DNA of 64,000 bases, from positions 2,914,001 through 2,978,000 of the forward strand of contig OZ220687.1 in assembly GCA_965116465.1 (NCBI GenBank), written 5' to 3'. Below are positions 25,708-33,575 of the stretch, one piece after another. The number at the start of each line of letters is the position of its first letter. The first letter of the stretch is position 1. Source of the DNA: VXNF01 sp965116465 (GTDB lineage Bacteria > Actinomycetota > Acidimicrobiia > Acidimicrobiales > CATQHL01). The position numbers and the translations under genes were made by a program. The notes below the pieces were generated by a model. The model was not told the origin of the DNA. It saw only the letters and a list, made by a program, of their open reading frames with translations, and ran no database searches.

Positions 25708-26744
25708 GAAGCGCCGATGGTGCGGCCGATGGTCGGGCCGGTGGCCTCATCGACGTGCACGGCCACATCGTGCTGGAGGGTTCGATGGGGCGGGCGGGCG
25801 CCTGCGGTCCCGAGATCGGGTACCACCCCGACGGCCGCCCCTGGTTCCGGGTCGGCAACTACCAACTCGACGGCGTGGCCTACCGGGGGTCGCTGTTCAT
25901 CGAGGTGGACATGCGCCTCGCCGCCATGGACGCCGCGGGCATCAGGGTGCAGGCGCTCTCGCCGAACCCGCTGACGTACCTGCACTTCATCGACGCCGGC
26001 GCCGCGGTGGACTTCTGCCGTGCCCACAACGACAGCCTCGCCGAGGTGGTGGCCGCCCACCCCGACCGGTTCGTGGGTCTCGGCGCCCTGCCCATGCAGG
26101 ACATCGAGGCGGCCTGTGCGGAGTTGAGTCGCATCGTCGGCGATCTGGGGTTGCTCGCCGGCTACGTCGGCACCGACTTCGGGACTCCGCTGGACGCGCC
26201 CGCCATGGATGCCCTCTACGAGACCTGCGTGGAACTGGACGTGCCGCTGTTCCTGCACCCCACGCAGTCGGGCATCGACGGCCCCCTGCTGGACGGGCGA
26301 CTGCGGCGCTGGGACCTGGACCTGGTGCTGGAGTACTCCTTCGAGGAGGCGCTGGCGGCGGCGACGCTGATCTTCGGCGGCGTGCTGCGCCGTCACCCCG
26401 GCCTCGACGTCTGCGTGAGCCACGGCGGGGGATCCCTGGCCCTGGTGCTGTCGAAGCTGCGCAAGCTGGCCGAACGCCGGCCCGCCTCTCCGGAGTGGCT
26501 GAAGCCCGCCGGCGTCTTCGACCGCCAACTCGCCCGCCTCTGGTTCGACTGCCACGTGACCGGGGCGGCGGAGTTCGCCTTCGTGGCCGGCGCCCTGGGG
26601 ACGGACCGGCTCGTCTACGGCACGAACTTCGGAGGCTGGGACAGGGGCAGCGGTCCGGAGGTGAGCGAGCTGGCGGAGACCCTGAACGCCAACGCCGCCC
26701 GGCTGCTGCGACTCGACGCCCGGGCACCGCACCTGCTGAGCTAG
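25704..26744 (+). CDS. Amidohydrolase family protein (ACMSD-like)
   Basis: A 346-residue TIM-barrel protein of the amidohydrolase-2 family. GTG 25704 overlaps the preceding stop; the upstream open frame lies inside the CMD gene. His19 and His21 in DVHGHI start the metal site; LFLHPTQS near residue 188, CVSHGGGSLALVLSKL near 245 and VYGTNFGGWD near 305 supply the remaining His and Asp. The block LALVLSKLRKL resembles aminocarboxymuconate-semialdehyde decarboxylase-like proteins, which decarboxylate or hydrolyse ring-cleavage products. Here it would act with the CMD protein late in the same degradation route; this is inference. Confidence 0.88.
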   Translation: MRSADGAADGRAGGLIDVHGHIVLEGSMGRAGACGPEIGYHPDGRPWFRVGNYQLDGVAYRGSLFIEVDMRLAAMDAAGIRVQALSPNPLTYLHFIDAGAAVDFCRAHNDSLAEVVAAHPDRFVGLGALPMQDIEAACAELSRIVGDLGLLAGYVGTDFGTPLDAPAMDALYETCVELDVPLFLHPTQSGIDGPLLDGRLRRWDLDLVLEYSFEEALAAATLIFGGVLRRHPGLDVCVSHGGGSLALVLSKLRKLAERRPASPEWLKPAGVFDRQLARLWFDCHVTGAAEFAFVAGALGTDRLVYGTNFGGWDRGSGPEVSELAETLNANAARLLRLDARAPHLLS

Positions 26745-26783
26745 CGGCCCGCGCCGAGACCTCACCGGATCAAGGAGCCGACC

Positions 26784-27656
26784 ATGGTTACCGAAGCGCC
26801 ACTGCTGGCCAACGAGGCCGACCACCCCCAGGAGGTCGTGGCCACCCACGGCGACAGGCGGATCGTGGTCATGGACTCGGCCCGCTATGTGGACGCCCGC
26901 AACCGCGGCACCGACGTCGTGGTGCCGGCCTCGTACCTGGGGGTGCTGCCCGCCCGGCTGATGGTGCCCCACAGGCCGCGGGCGGTGATCGGCCACGACG
27001 GGGCCGTGGGCATGGACGGGGCCGGGATCGCCGGGCTGTGGTACCTGGAGGCCCTCGGCATCCCCGCCGCCACCGCCTCGGCCGCATCGTCGGAGTTGGG
27101 CAACGGGATGGACCAGTACACCTGCGGGGTGATCAGCAGGCTGAACATCTATGCCGAGCGCTGCGGGGTGACCGAGGGAATGCCGGTGGCCGAGGCCGCC
27201 CGGCTGCTCGCCTGCAACGAGCCGGCCGGCGAGATCGACGAGGGCACGAAGATCCGCCGCGAGGTCATGGCCACCTCGCCGACGGGGCGGGAGTTGGTGG
27301 TGACCGACTCGATCGTGTTCGCCCAACCGACCGACTCTCGCAACGTGCTGGTCACGGCGGGCCACACCGGCCGCAGCGGTGCAGGATTCCTGCTGGAGGT
27401 GTCCCCCCACGGCTTCATCTGCGCCGACGGCGGCCGTGCCAAGAACGACTCCGGCATCGCCGGGTTGGCCATCGTCGAGGAGCACGGCCTGGCGGGCGGC
27501 TCCTTCGACGCCTGGACCGCACCCATCGGCGACGCCTTCAAGGCGTACGAGATCGGCAAGGTGGGCGCCTGCAACCGTCTGGCGGTCGCCCGGGGGGTCG
27601 AGGTCGGCATGCCGGTCTCCGATGCCGCCATGGCGCTCCTGCTGCACGAGGACTGA
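26784..27656 (+). CDS. Uncharacterised two-lobed protein, paralogue of the one at 19391
   Basis: A 290-residue protein with aaggagccgacc before ATG 26784. It shares with the 19391 protein the anchors MDSARYVDARNRGTDVVV, LGVLPARLM, GIAGLWYLEALGIPAA, VTAGHTGRSG, HGFICADGGRAKNDSGIAGL and ARGVEVGMPVSDAAMALLL, and like it consists of two similar halves. In its second half the insertion SFDAWTAPIGDAFKAYEIGKVGACNRL replaces the paralogue's HYHDG region, so the two may bind different ligands. It is encoded six bases before a DUF35 zinc-ribbon protein. No catalytic motif known to me is present; function unknown. Confidence 0.8.
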   Translation: MVTEAPLLANEADHPQEVVATHGDRRIVVMDSARYVDARNRGTDVVVPASYLGVLPARLMVPHRPRAVIGHDGAVGMDGAGIAGLWYLEALGIPAATASAASSELGNGMDQYTCGVISRLNIYAERCGVTEGMPVAEAARLLACNEPAGEIDEGTKIRREVMATSPTGRELVVTDSIVFAQPTDSRNVLVTAGHTGRSGAGFLLEVSPHGFICADGGRAKNDSGIAGLAIVEEHGLAGGSFDAWTAPIGDAFKAYEIGKVGACNRLAVARGVEVGMPVSDAAMALLLHED

Positions 27657-27662
27657 GCGCCG

Positions 27663-28088
27663 ATGCAGCCGCCGGACCGCGCTGACCGGGCGCTGACCGG
27701 CGAGTTCTGGGCCGGCGTGGACAGGGGTGAACTGCTGCGGCCCGTCTGCGGCCGCTGCGAGCGGAGCTTCTTCACCCCCCAAGTGGTCTGCCCGTCCTGC
27801 GGCAGCGAGCAGTGGCGCTACGAGCCGAGCGCGGGGCGCGGCACGGTCTACAGCTTCACCGTGGTGCATCGCCCGCCGGAGGCGGCCTTCGAGGCGCCGT
27901 ACACCCTGGCCATCGTGGACGTGGCCGAGGGCTGGCACTTGCTGACGTGGATCGTGGACTGCCCGCCCGAGGGGGTGCGCATCGGGATGGAGGTGCGGGT
28001 CAGGTTCGTGGCCGGGCCCGACGGTTCCCTGCTGCCGGCGTTCGCCCCGCGCGTCACCGGTGGCAGCGCTGCGGGGGCCGCCGCGTGA
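27663..28088 (+). CDS. Zinc-ribbon/OB-fold protein (DUF35)
   Basis: A 141-residue protein. Cys pairs CGRC and CPSC (near residues 31 and 45) form the N-terminal rubredoxin-like zinc ribbon; an OB-fold follows (GRGTVYSFTVVHRPPEAAFEAPYTLAIVDVAEG). DUF35 proteins bind thiolases and related acyl-CoA enzymes and are nearly always encoded beside them; here an acyl-CoA synthetase and the thiolase-like gene follow. In archaeal and sterol-degrading bacteria the partner complex performs C-C bond cleavage or formation on CoA esters. The Ala/Gly-rich tail is not conserved. Confidence 0.92.
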   Translation: MQPPDRADRALTGEFWAGVDRGELLRPVCGRCERSFFTPQVVCPSCGSEQWRYEPSAGRGTVYSFTVVHRPPEAAFEAPYTLAIVDVAEGWHLLTWIVDCPPEGVRIGMEVRVRFVAGPDGSLLPAFAPRVTGGSAAGAAA

Positions 28089-28173
28089 GCGCTGCCACGA
28101 CGGCGCGGGGGTCTCGACTCGCCGGGCGCCGCGGCCGATCGGCGCGGCGAGGCAACGGCAGGGGAGTGCCGGC

Positions 28174-29727
28174 GTGAACGTCGGCCTGGCGTTCCGGCGC
28201 AACGCCGTGCGGCATCCGAACGCGACGGCACTGTTCGACGTGGGGGCGCAGCGCCGCGACGTGTCCTGGGCGGAACTGGAAGAACGTACCAACCGCATCG
28301 CCAACACCCTCGCCGGGCGATTCGGGATCGAGCCCGACGACCGCGTGGCGCTGCTGGTGGCGAACCGCGCCGAGGTGGTCGAGGTGCTCGGCGGGATAAC
28401 CAAGGCCGGCGCCGTCTACGTGGGCCTCAACTTCCGCCTCGGCCCCTCGGAACTCGACCAGATCGTCGACAATGCCCGGCCGCGCCTGCTGCTCTGCGAC
28501 GCCGAGCACCTCCCGCAGACCGCCGAGGTTGCCCTGAAGTTCGGTCTCGAGGTCGTGGACATCGACAGCGAGCCGTACCGGTCGGCCACCGCAGCGGGAT
28601 CGCCACGGCCGCCCGCCACGTTGCACGAGGTGCGCCCCGACGACGACTTCTGCATCGTCTACACCAGCGGCACGACCGGGCGGCCCAAGGGCGTGCTGTT
28701 CGACCACGCCCGCGTGCTGCAGCACGCCACCGTCACGGCGCTGGAGTACGAGATCTCTCGGCACAGCCGCTACCTGCTGCAGATCCCGCACAACTCCAGC
28801 GTCAACATCACGATCGTGCCGACACTGCTCATGGGCGCCGCGCTGGGGTTCCGGGACAGCCGCAGCTTCGAGCCGCGAGGATTCGCCGAGACCGTCGATC
28901 GCCAGGGTGTCACGCACTCCTTCCTGGTGCCCACGCAGTTGATGCGCCTCCTGGACCGCCTGCCCGCTGCGCACGACGGCCTGCTGGACGGGCTGGTGAC
29001 GCTCGGCTACGGCGCCTCGCCGATCTCCCCGGAGCGCCTCGGGGAGTTGGTGGGCCGCTTCGGGAACATCTTCAACCAGCTGTACGGCATGGCAGAGATC
29101 GCCTCCATCGGCACCATGCTGCGCAAGGAGGACCACCGCCGGGGGCTGACGGAGCGCCCCGAACTGCTGGGCTCCTGCGGCCAGCCGTCCTACGCGGTGG
29201 ACGTGCGGGTGGTCGACCCCGACGGCAACGATGTCGCGGCGGGGGAGCGGGGTGAGGTCATCTTCGGCGGCCCCTATGTGATGAAGAGTTACTACCGGGA
29301 CCCCGAGCGGACCGCCGAGGCGCTGCGGGACGGCTGGATGCATTCCGGCGACGTGGCCACCCTCGATGACGAGGGCTTCATCTACATCGTGGACCGGCTC
29401 AAGAACCTCATCATCCGGGGTGGGCTGAACATCGCGCCCACCGAGATCGAGAACGTGCTCTACCGCCACCCGGCGGTGCTGGAGTGCTCCGTGGTGGGGG
29501 TGCCCGATCCCGACTGGGGCGAGGCCATCGTGGCGGTGGCGGCGCTCAAGGAGGGGATGGCGGCCGACCCCGGCGAGCTGCGGGAGCACTGCCGGCGCTC
29601 GGAGCTGACCTCGATCAAGGTGCCCGAGCGGGTCGAACTGATCGATGCCCTGCCGAAGAATGCGGTCGGCAAGATCGCCAAGGACGAGATCCGCAAGCGC
29701 TTCTGGGGCGAGGGGCGCCAGGTGTGA
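28174..29727 (+). CDS. AMP-dependent acyl-CoA synthetase
   Basis: A 517-residue ANL enzyme. GTG 28174 follows caggggag; residues upstream in this frame do not resemble the family. Motifs: IVYTSGTTGRPKGVLF (near 167), QLYGMAEI (near 310), WMHSGDVATLDDEGFIYIVDRLKNLIIRGGLNIAPTEIE (near 395) and LPKNAVGKIAKDEI with the catalytic Lys. It forms an acyl-CoA from a carboxylic acid with ATP. It differs clearly from the synthetase at 20275, so the locus can activate two acids, for example a parent compound and a side-chain fragment. Confidence 0.93.
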   Translation: MNVGLAFRRNAVRHPNATALFDVGAQRRDVSWAELEERTNRIANTLAGRFGIEPDDRVALLVANRAEVVEVLGGITKAGAVYVGLNFRLGPSELDQIVDNARPRLLLCDAEHLPQTAEVALKFGLEVVDIDSEPYRSATAAGSPRPPATLHEVRPDDDFCIVYTSGTTGRPKGVLFDHARVLQHATVTALEYEISRHSRYLLQIPHNSSVNITIVPTLLMGAALGFRDSRSFEPRGFAETVDRQGVTHSFLVPTQLMRLLDRLPAAHDGLLDGLVTLGYGASPISPERLGELVGRFGNIFNQLYGMAEIASIGTMLRKEDHRRGLTERPELLGSCGQPSYAVDVRVVDPDGNDVAAGERGEVIFGGPYVMKSYYRDPERTAEALRDGWMHSGDVATLDDEGFIYIVDRLKNLIIRGGLNIAPTEIENVLYRHPAVLECSVVGVPDPDWGEAIVAVAALKEGMAADPGELREHCRRSELTSIKVPERVELIDALPKNAVGKIAKDEIRKRFWGEGRQV

Positions 29728-29782
29728 GCGTCTCCACGGCGCGTCACCGGTTGGCGGGCACCCGGGGCGAGGGGTGCCGGAC

Positions 29783-31057
29783 GTGAGCCGCCCACGGCTT
29801 TCGCGCCATCCGCTGGCCGGGATCGCCGTGGCCGGGGTGGCGGCCACGCGCCAGGCTCGCCGGCTCGAGGGCAATTCGGTGCAGATCTGCCTCGAGGCGG
29901 CCCGGGCGGCGCTCGACGACGCCGGGATGAGCCTCGCCGAGGTGGACGGCATCTCGGCGCGCTGGCCGGGTCCCGGCGGCACCGTGTTCGGGCCCGGCTC
30001 CGTCGACTGGTCTGCCGTTCTGGGCAAGGGGTTCGACTGGGTGGGAGACACGTACCCGCAAGGTGCCCCCGGCCTGCTCGACGCTGCCGGCGCCATCCTG
30101 GCCGGCCAGTGCTCGACGGTGCTGGTGTTCGGCGGCCGGGCCGGGGAGGCGAACGCCGGTGCGACCCCGGGCGGCGCCGCCGCGGGTGCGGCTGCTTCGC
30201 CGGGCGACGACCCCGCGAGCGCCACTGTTTCGTCGGGCGACGACGCCGCGAGCGCCGTCGCGAGCTACACACGACCCGACAACGAGTTCGTGGCCTGCTG
30301 GGGCTCGCTCACCGCCGCGCAGTTCGCGCTCGTGGCGCAGGTGTACGTGCACCGGTTCGCTCCCGACCCCGAACGGATGGCGCTGGTTCCCGCCACGATC
30401 CGCAACGCCGGGTCTGCCAACCCCGCCGCGGTGATGTACGGGCGGGGCCCCTACCGGCCCGCGGACGTGCTGGCGTCGCCACTCGTAGCCGAGCCGTTCC
30501 GGTTGCTGGACCTGTGCCTGGCCACCGAGGGTGCGGCGGCCATGGTGGTCACGAGCCTGGAGCGCGCCCGTGACTGCCCGGCGCCGCCGGCCGTCGTGCT
30601 CGGCGGGGGATCCGAGTGGCGACGCCAGCAGTACGTCGACCCGCCCCGCTACGACGACGTGGCTCGCATCGGCGCCGCCGCCTACCGGCGCAGCTTCGCC
30701 ATGGCCGGCGTACGGCCCGACGACGTGGACGTCTTCGAGCTCTACGACATCAACACCTTCGAGGTCATCCGGCAGTTCGAGACGCTGGGGTTCTGCGGCG
30801 AGGGCGAGGGCGCGGACTATCTCGCCGAAGCCGGGATCGGCCTCGACGGCCGGCACCCCACCAACACCGACGGGGGACTGCTGGCGTACTCGCACGTCGG
30901 CTGGGGCGGGCCGACGCTGAAGATCGTGGAGGCGGTGCGCCAGATCCGCGGCACCGCCGGCCCCGGACAGGTGCCGGGCGCCGAGGTGGCCCTGGTGACC
31001 GGCGCCGGCGCGGGCGCCCAGTACCACAACGCCGTACTGCTGGGCACCGACCGCTGA
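29783..31057 (+). CDS. Thiolase-like protein (acetyl-CoA acetyltransferase/SCP-x type)
   Basis: A 424-residue thiolase-superfamily protein beginning GTG 29783, the last gene of the forward operon. It has LEAARAALDDAGMSLAEVDGI, ITCR-type regions such as AVMYGRGPYRPADVLASPLVAEPFRLLDLCLATEGAAAMVV, and the C-terminal HPTNTDGGLLAYSHVGWGGPTLKIVEAVRQIRG. The usual N-terminal catalytic Cys is not obvious (QGAPGLLDAAGAI), as in the SCP-x-like branch that works with DUF35 partners. Residues about 130-165 hold a Gly/Ala/Ser/Asp-rich insert containing an internal repeat. A truncated second copy of the last third lies at 34764. Expected role: thiolytic or retro-aldol cleavage of a beta-keto or beta-hydroxy acyl-CoA. 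Confidence 0.88.
   Translation: MSRPRLSRHPLAGIAVAGVAATRQARRLEGNSVQICLEAARAALDDAGMSLAEVDGISARWPGPGGTVFGPGSVDWSAVLGKGFDWVGDTYPQGAPGLLDAAGAILAGQCSTVLVFGGRAGEANAGATPGGAAAGAAASPGDDPASATVSSGDDAASAVASYTRPDNEFVACWGSLTAAQFALVAQVYVHRFAPDPERMALVPATIRNAGSANPAAVMYGRGPYRPADVLASPLVAEPFRLLDLCLATEGAAAMVVTSLERARDCPAPPAVVLGGGSEWRRQQYVDPPRYDDVARIGAAAYRRSFAMAGVRPDDVDVFELYDINTFEVIRQFETLGFCGEGEGADYLAEAGIGLDGRHPTNTDGGLLAYSHVGWGGPTLKIVEAVRQIRGTAGPGQVPGAEVALVTGAGAGAQYHNAVLLGTDR
30185..30265 (+). repeat. Imperfect ~33-base tandem repeat coding a thiolase surface insert
   Basis: The stretch around 30196-30227 (cgggcgacgaccccgcgagc core) recurs about 33 bases later as cgggcgacgacgccgcgagc, giving the peptide repeat S(P/S)GDDxASA. 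It falls inside the thiolase-like gene and is absent from its usual fold. Confidence 0.65.
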
Positions 31058-31176
31058 GCCCGAGTCCACCGTCTCGGTTGGCGGGGGTCATCGGGTGGGT
31101 TGAAGTGCAGAGATCCGACGACCCGGGTTGGCTTGGTCGGCGCGTGTGGTAGGCCGCCGTGCGACTCGGACGACGG

Positions 31177-31437
31177 CTATTCCAGTGGGGCGATGGTGCC
31201 GGGGTTCTGGCGGCGCTCCACGCGGCTCCACGCCTCTTCGAGTTCGCGACGGTGCTGCCTGCCCCACTCAAGCACCATGCGCTCGGCCCTGGGTGTCAGC
31301 CGACCCTTCGTGACCCGGAGCGTGTCGATGCTCACTTCGGCCCTTCGGCCGCTGTACTCGGCATGGAAGTGGGGAGGGCTGTGGTCGTCGTAGAACATCC
31401 GGATCACGATGCCGTAGAAGCGGCAGATCTCAGGCAT
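31177..31437 (-). CDS. DUF4160 domain protein
   Basis: An 86-residue protein starting at ATG 31437. MPEICRFYGIVIRMFYDDHSPPHFHAEYSG is the highly recognisable DUF4160 core, with the HxPPHFHA motif. The gene overlaps the DUF2442 gene upstream by eight bases, a pairing found often in bacteria and suspected, without proof, to be a toxin-antitoxin-like or regulatory pair. Cytoplasmic. Position at the edge of the rearranged zone fits a mobile accessory gene. Confidence 0.9.
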   Translation of the reverse strand: MPEICRFYGIVIRMFYDDHSPPHFHAEYSGRRAEVSIDTLRVTKGRLTPRAERMVLEWGRQHRRELEEAWSRVERRQNPGTIAPLE

Positions 31438-31729
31438 CCGCCGTTTCGAACATCTCCGGGAACAGTTCCTCTGGGGTCTTTCCGGTGAGCTTCAGGTAGA
31501 GCGCGTCGCCGCACAGGTCGAGATCATCGCCCCAGACGATCGAGCCGCAGGGGCCGAGCCGGACGGCGGAGAAGAACGAGTGGTCCTCCCAGGCTGCGAA
31601 CACGCCGTCGCCGGCCAGGTACGACAGATCCAACTCCCCTTCGACCCCGTCGTCAAAATGAAGCCAGATCCGGTACGGTTCGAGGGCACGCACCTCAACG
31701 GGACGGAGCATTCTGTCGCTTCGAGCCAT
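31430..31729 (-). CDS. DUF2442 domain protein
   Basis: A 99-residue protein starting at ATG 31729. RPVEVRALEPYRIWLHFDDGVEGELDLSYLAGDGVFAAWED...LGPCGSIVWGDDLDLCGDALYLKLTGK is the complete DUF2442 fold. It is encoded just upstream of, and overlapping, the DUF4160 gene, the usual arrangement of this pair. Function unknown; NADH-dependent or toxin-antitoxin roles have been suspected for the pair but nothing here decides. Confidence 0.9.
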   Translation of the reverse strand: MARSDRMLRPVEVRALEPYRIWLHFDDGVEGELDLSYLAGDGVFAAWEDHSFFSAVRLGPCGSIVWGDDLDLCGDALYLKLTGKTPEELFPEMFETADA

Positions 31730-31746
31730 GCGAGCAGCCTACCCAC

Positions 31747-31804
31747 ATCGGGGTTCGGTGGCCGCGGGTGGTGGGGGTGTTGGTGCCGGTGTCGGCGGTG
31801 GGGG
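31747..31804. repeat. Dispersed ~57-base repeat, copy 1
   Basis: Nearly the same sequence occurs at 36120-36177: both begin atcgg, share the core ggccgcgggtggtgggggtg, and end in cggcggtgggg, with about eight differences. Copy 1 lies between the DUF2442 gene and the end of the split HNH gene; copy 2 overlaps the end of the damaged dioxygenase gene. They bracket the rearranged zone. Confidence 0.7.
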
Positions 31805-32325
31805 GCCGGTGGGCGTGTCGGAGAGCCGCGCCGGTATCAGGGACTTCGGCTGGAGGGGCCACCGCTGCGGTGGCTGTCTCCGTGCTCGTCGCGGTCGTGC
31901 TGGTGGTGGTGGGTGTGGCAGGGGGCGCAGAGGAGTTCGAGGTTCGGGATCTCGGTCAGGCCGCCGGCGGCGTGGGGTGTGGTGTGGTGCGCGTGGGTGT
32001 GTTCGGTGTGGGCGTTGCAGTGGACGCAGCCGCCGTCGCGGGCGGCGAGGATTAGGCGTTGGGCGTCTGAGGCGTTGCGGCTGGATCCGAGGGCGAGGTT
32101 GGTCCAGTCGGCGTTGAAGACGGCACAGTAGATCTTGGCGTCGAGGGCCTCTTGGGCGAGGAGTTCCGCCGACAGAGGGGTGCCGTCGTCGAGGCGGGGG
32201 TTTCCGAGGGTGTCGGCGGTGTGGTCGTAGTCGGCCAGGATCAGGAGTTGGGTGTCGGGTTGGGTGTGTCCCGGGTCAGGAAATCTTGCTCAGGTCTAGG
32301 TTGGGTCTGATGCAAGGAGATCCTG

Positions 32326-32640
32326 ATGGTCAAGCCTTCGAAGAGAAGCCCTGAGCGCAAGCTGCAGGTGGTGTTGTCGGTGTTGCGCGGGGAGGTGTCT
32401 GTGGCCGAGGCGGCGCGCCGCGCGGGTGTGGCCGAGCAGACGGTGCACAACTGGAAGAACGCGTTCTTGGAGGCGGGCCGTGCGGGCCTGGCGGGCCCCC
32501 CGCGGCGCCGGTCCTCGCGGGAGCTGGAACTGGAAGCCGAGAACGAGGAGCTCAAGGCGGCGCTGGGTGAGGCGCACGTGCAGCTGCGGGTGTGGCAGAA
32601 GGGGGCGGAGTATCTCCCTCCTTCGAGGACCTCGAGATGA
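32326..32640 (+). CDS. IS3-family transposase OrfA (helix-turn-helix)
   Basis: A 104-residue DNA-binding subunit starting ATG 32326. PSKRSPERKLQVVLSVLRGEVSVAEAARRAGVAEQTVHNWKNAF is a helix-turn-helix that binds the element ends; LELEAENEELKAALGEAHVQL is a leucine-zipper-like coiled coil for dimerisation. The stop overlaps the orfB start (ATGA at 32637-32640), so re-initiation can give separate OrfB. orfB is in the -1 frame, as usual for IS3, but no convincing A-rich slippery heptamer was seen. Confidence 0.92.
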   Translation: MVKPSKRSPERKLQVVLSVLRGEVSVAEAARRAGVAEQTVHNWKNAFLEAGRAGLAGPPRRRSSRELELEAENEELKAALGEAHVQLRVWQKGAEYLPPSRTSR

Positions 32641-33575
32641 TCCGCGCCGAGGCGGGCTGTTCGGTCTCGAGGTTCGCCGAGTTGGTGGGCGTGCCCCGGC
32701 GCACCTATCACGCCCGCCTGGCGCGCCACCGCGCGGGGGAGGTGCCGAAGGGGCCGTGGCCGGCGCCGGTGGTGGACCGCATCGAGGCGACGGTGGCCAA
32801 GCACGCCGCGGAGTGGCCGGCGTGGGGGTATCGCAAGATCGCCGCGATCGCCGCCGCCGAGGGCTGCGATGTGGGCTCGCCGTCGAGCGTGAAACGGGCC
32901 ATGGCCCGGCGAGATCTGCTGCAGCCGGTGCACTACCAGGCCGAGCGCCGCCAGCTCGCTCAGGCCCGGCGGGAGGCCTTCGTGGAGCCGCCTGTGCGCC
33001 GCAACCGCGTCTGGCAGGCCGATTTCACCCAGTTCGAGACCACCGCTGAGGGCACCTGGCGGCTCTGCCCGGTGGTGGACTACGCCACCAAAGTCGCCTT
33101 GGCGTGCCCCGTCGCCACCACCCAGGGCGCCACCGACCTGATCACCGCACTGCAGAGCGCTGTCGAGGGCGCCGAGGCGCTGCTGGGCCGCCCCCTCCTC
33201 GAGGACTGCATCGACGCCTCCACCGGTGAGATCGTCCCCCTCGTCGTCGTGACCGACAACGGCCCTGCCATGAAATCCGTCGCCGTGGCCCGCTGGTTCG
33301 CGACGCGGCCGCACCTGGCCCACGTGCGGACCCGCCACCGCGCGCCGCACACCAACGGCGTCGTCGAGCGCTGGATCGAGACGCTGAAATACGAACACCT
33401 CTACCGCCACGACATCGCCAGCGGCGTCGAACTCGCCGACCGCATCGCCGAGTTCACCGACGAATACAACACGATCCGCCCCCACCAAGCCCTGAACCAG
33501 ACGCCGCCCCTCGATGCCTACCTAGGAGCCCGAACACTCAAACCGAACCCGCCGAAAACTGAGCAGAATTCTTGA
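32637..33575 (+). CDS. IS3-family transposase OrfB (rve integrase core)
   Basis: A 312-residue catalytic subunit from ATG 32637. The DDE triad is in WQADFTQFE (near 127), VVTDNGPA (near 206) and GVVERWIETLK (near 243), and the end IRPHQALNQTPPLDAYL is typical of IS3/IS481-type enzymes. The N-terminal part (GCSVSRFAELVGVPRRTYHARL) is an HTH_21-like region. The gene runs to nine bases from the right inverted repeat. No damage is visible. Confidence 0.93.
   Translation: MIRAEAGCSVSRFAELVGVPRRTYHARLARHRAGEVPKGPWPAPVVDRIEATVAKHAAEWPAWGYRKIAAIAAAEGCDVGSPSSVKRAMARRDLLQPVHYQAERRQLAQARREAFVEPPVRRNRVWQADFTQFETTAEGTWRLCPVVDYATKVALACPVATTQGATDLITALQSAVEGAEALLGRPLLEDCIDASTGEIVPLVVVTDNGPAMKSVAVARWFATRPHLAHVRTRHRAPHTNGVVERWIETLKYEHLYRHDIASGVELADRIAEFTDEYNTIRPHQALNQTPPLDAYLGARTLKPNPPKTEQNS

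Noticed and set aside
32592..32640. Programmed -1 frameshift making an OrfAB transposase
   Set aside because: The frames fit, but no convincing slippery heptamer is visible; the ATGA overlap explains OrfB expression more simply. Not excluded.
32241..33488. Reverse-strand 415-residue frame across the IS
   Set aside because: Antisense of the transposase genes.
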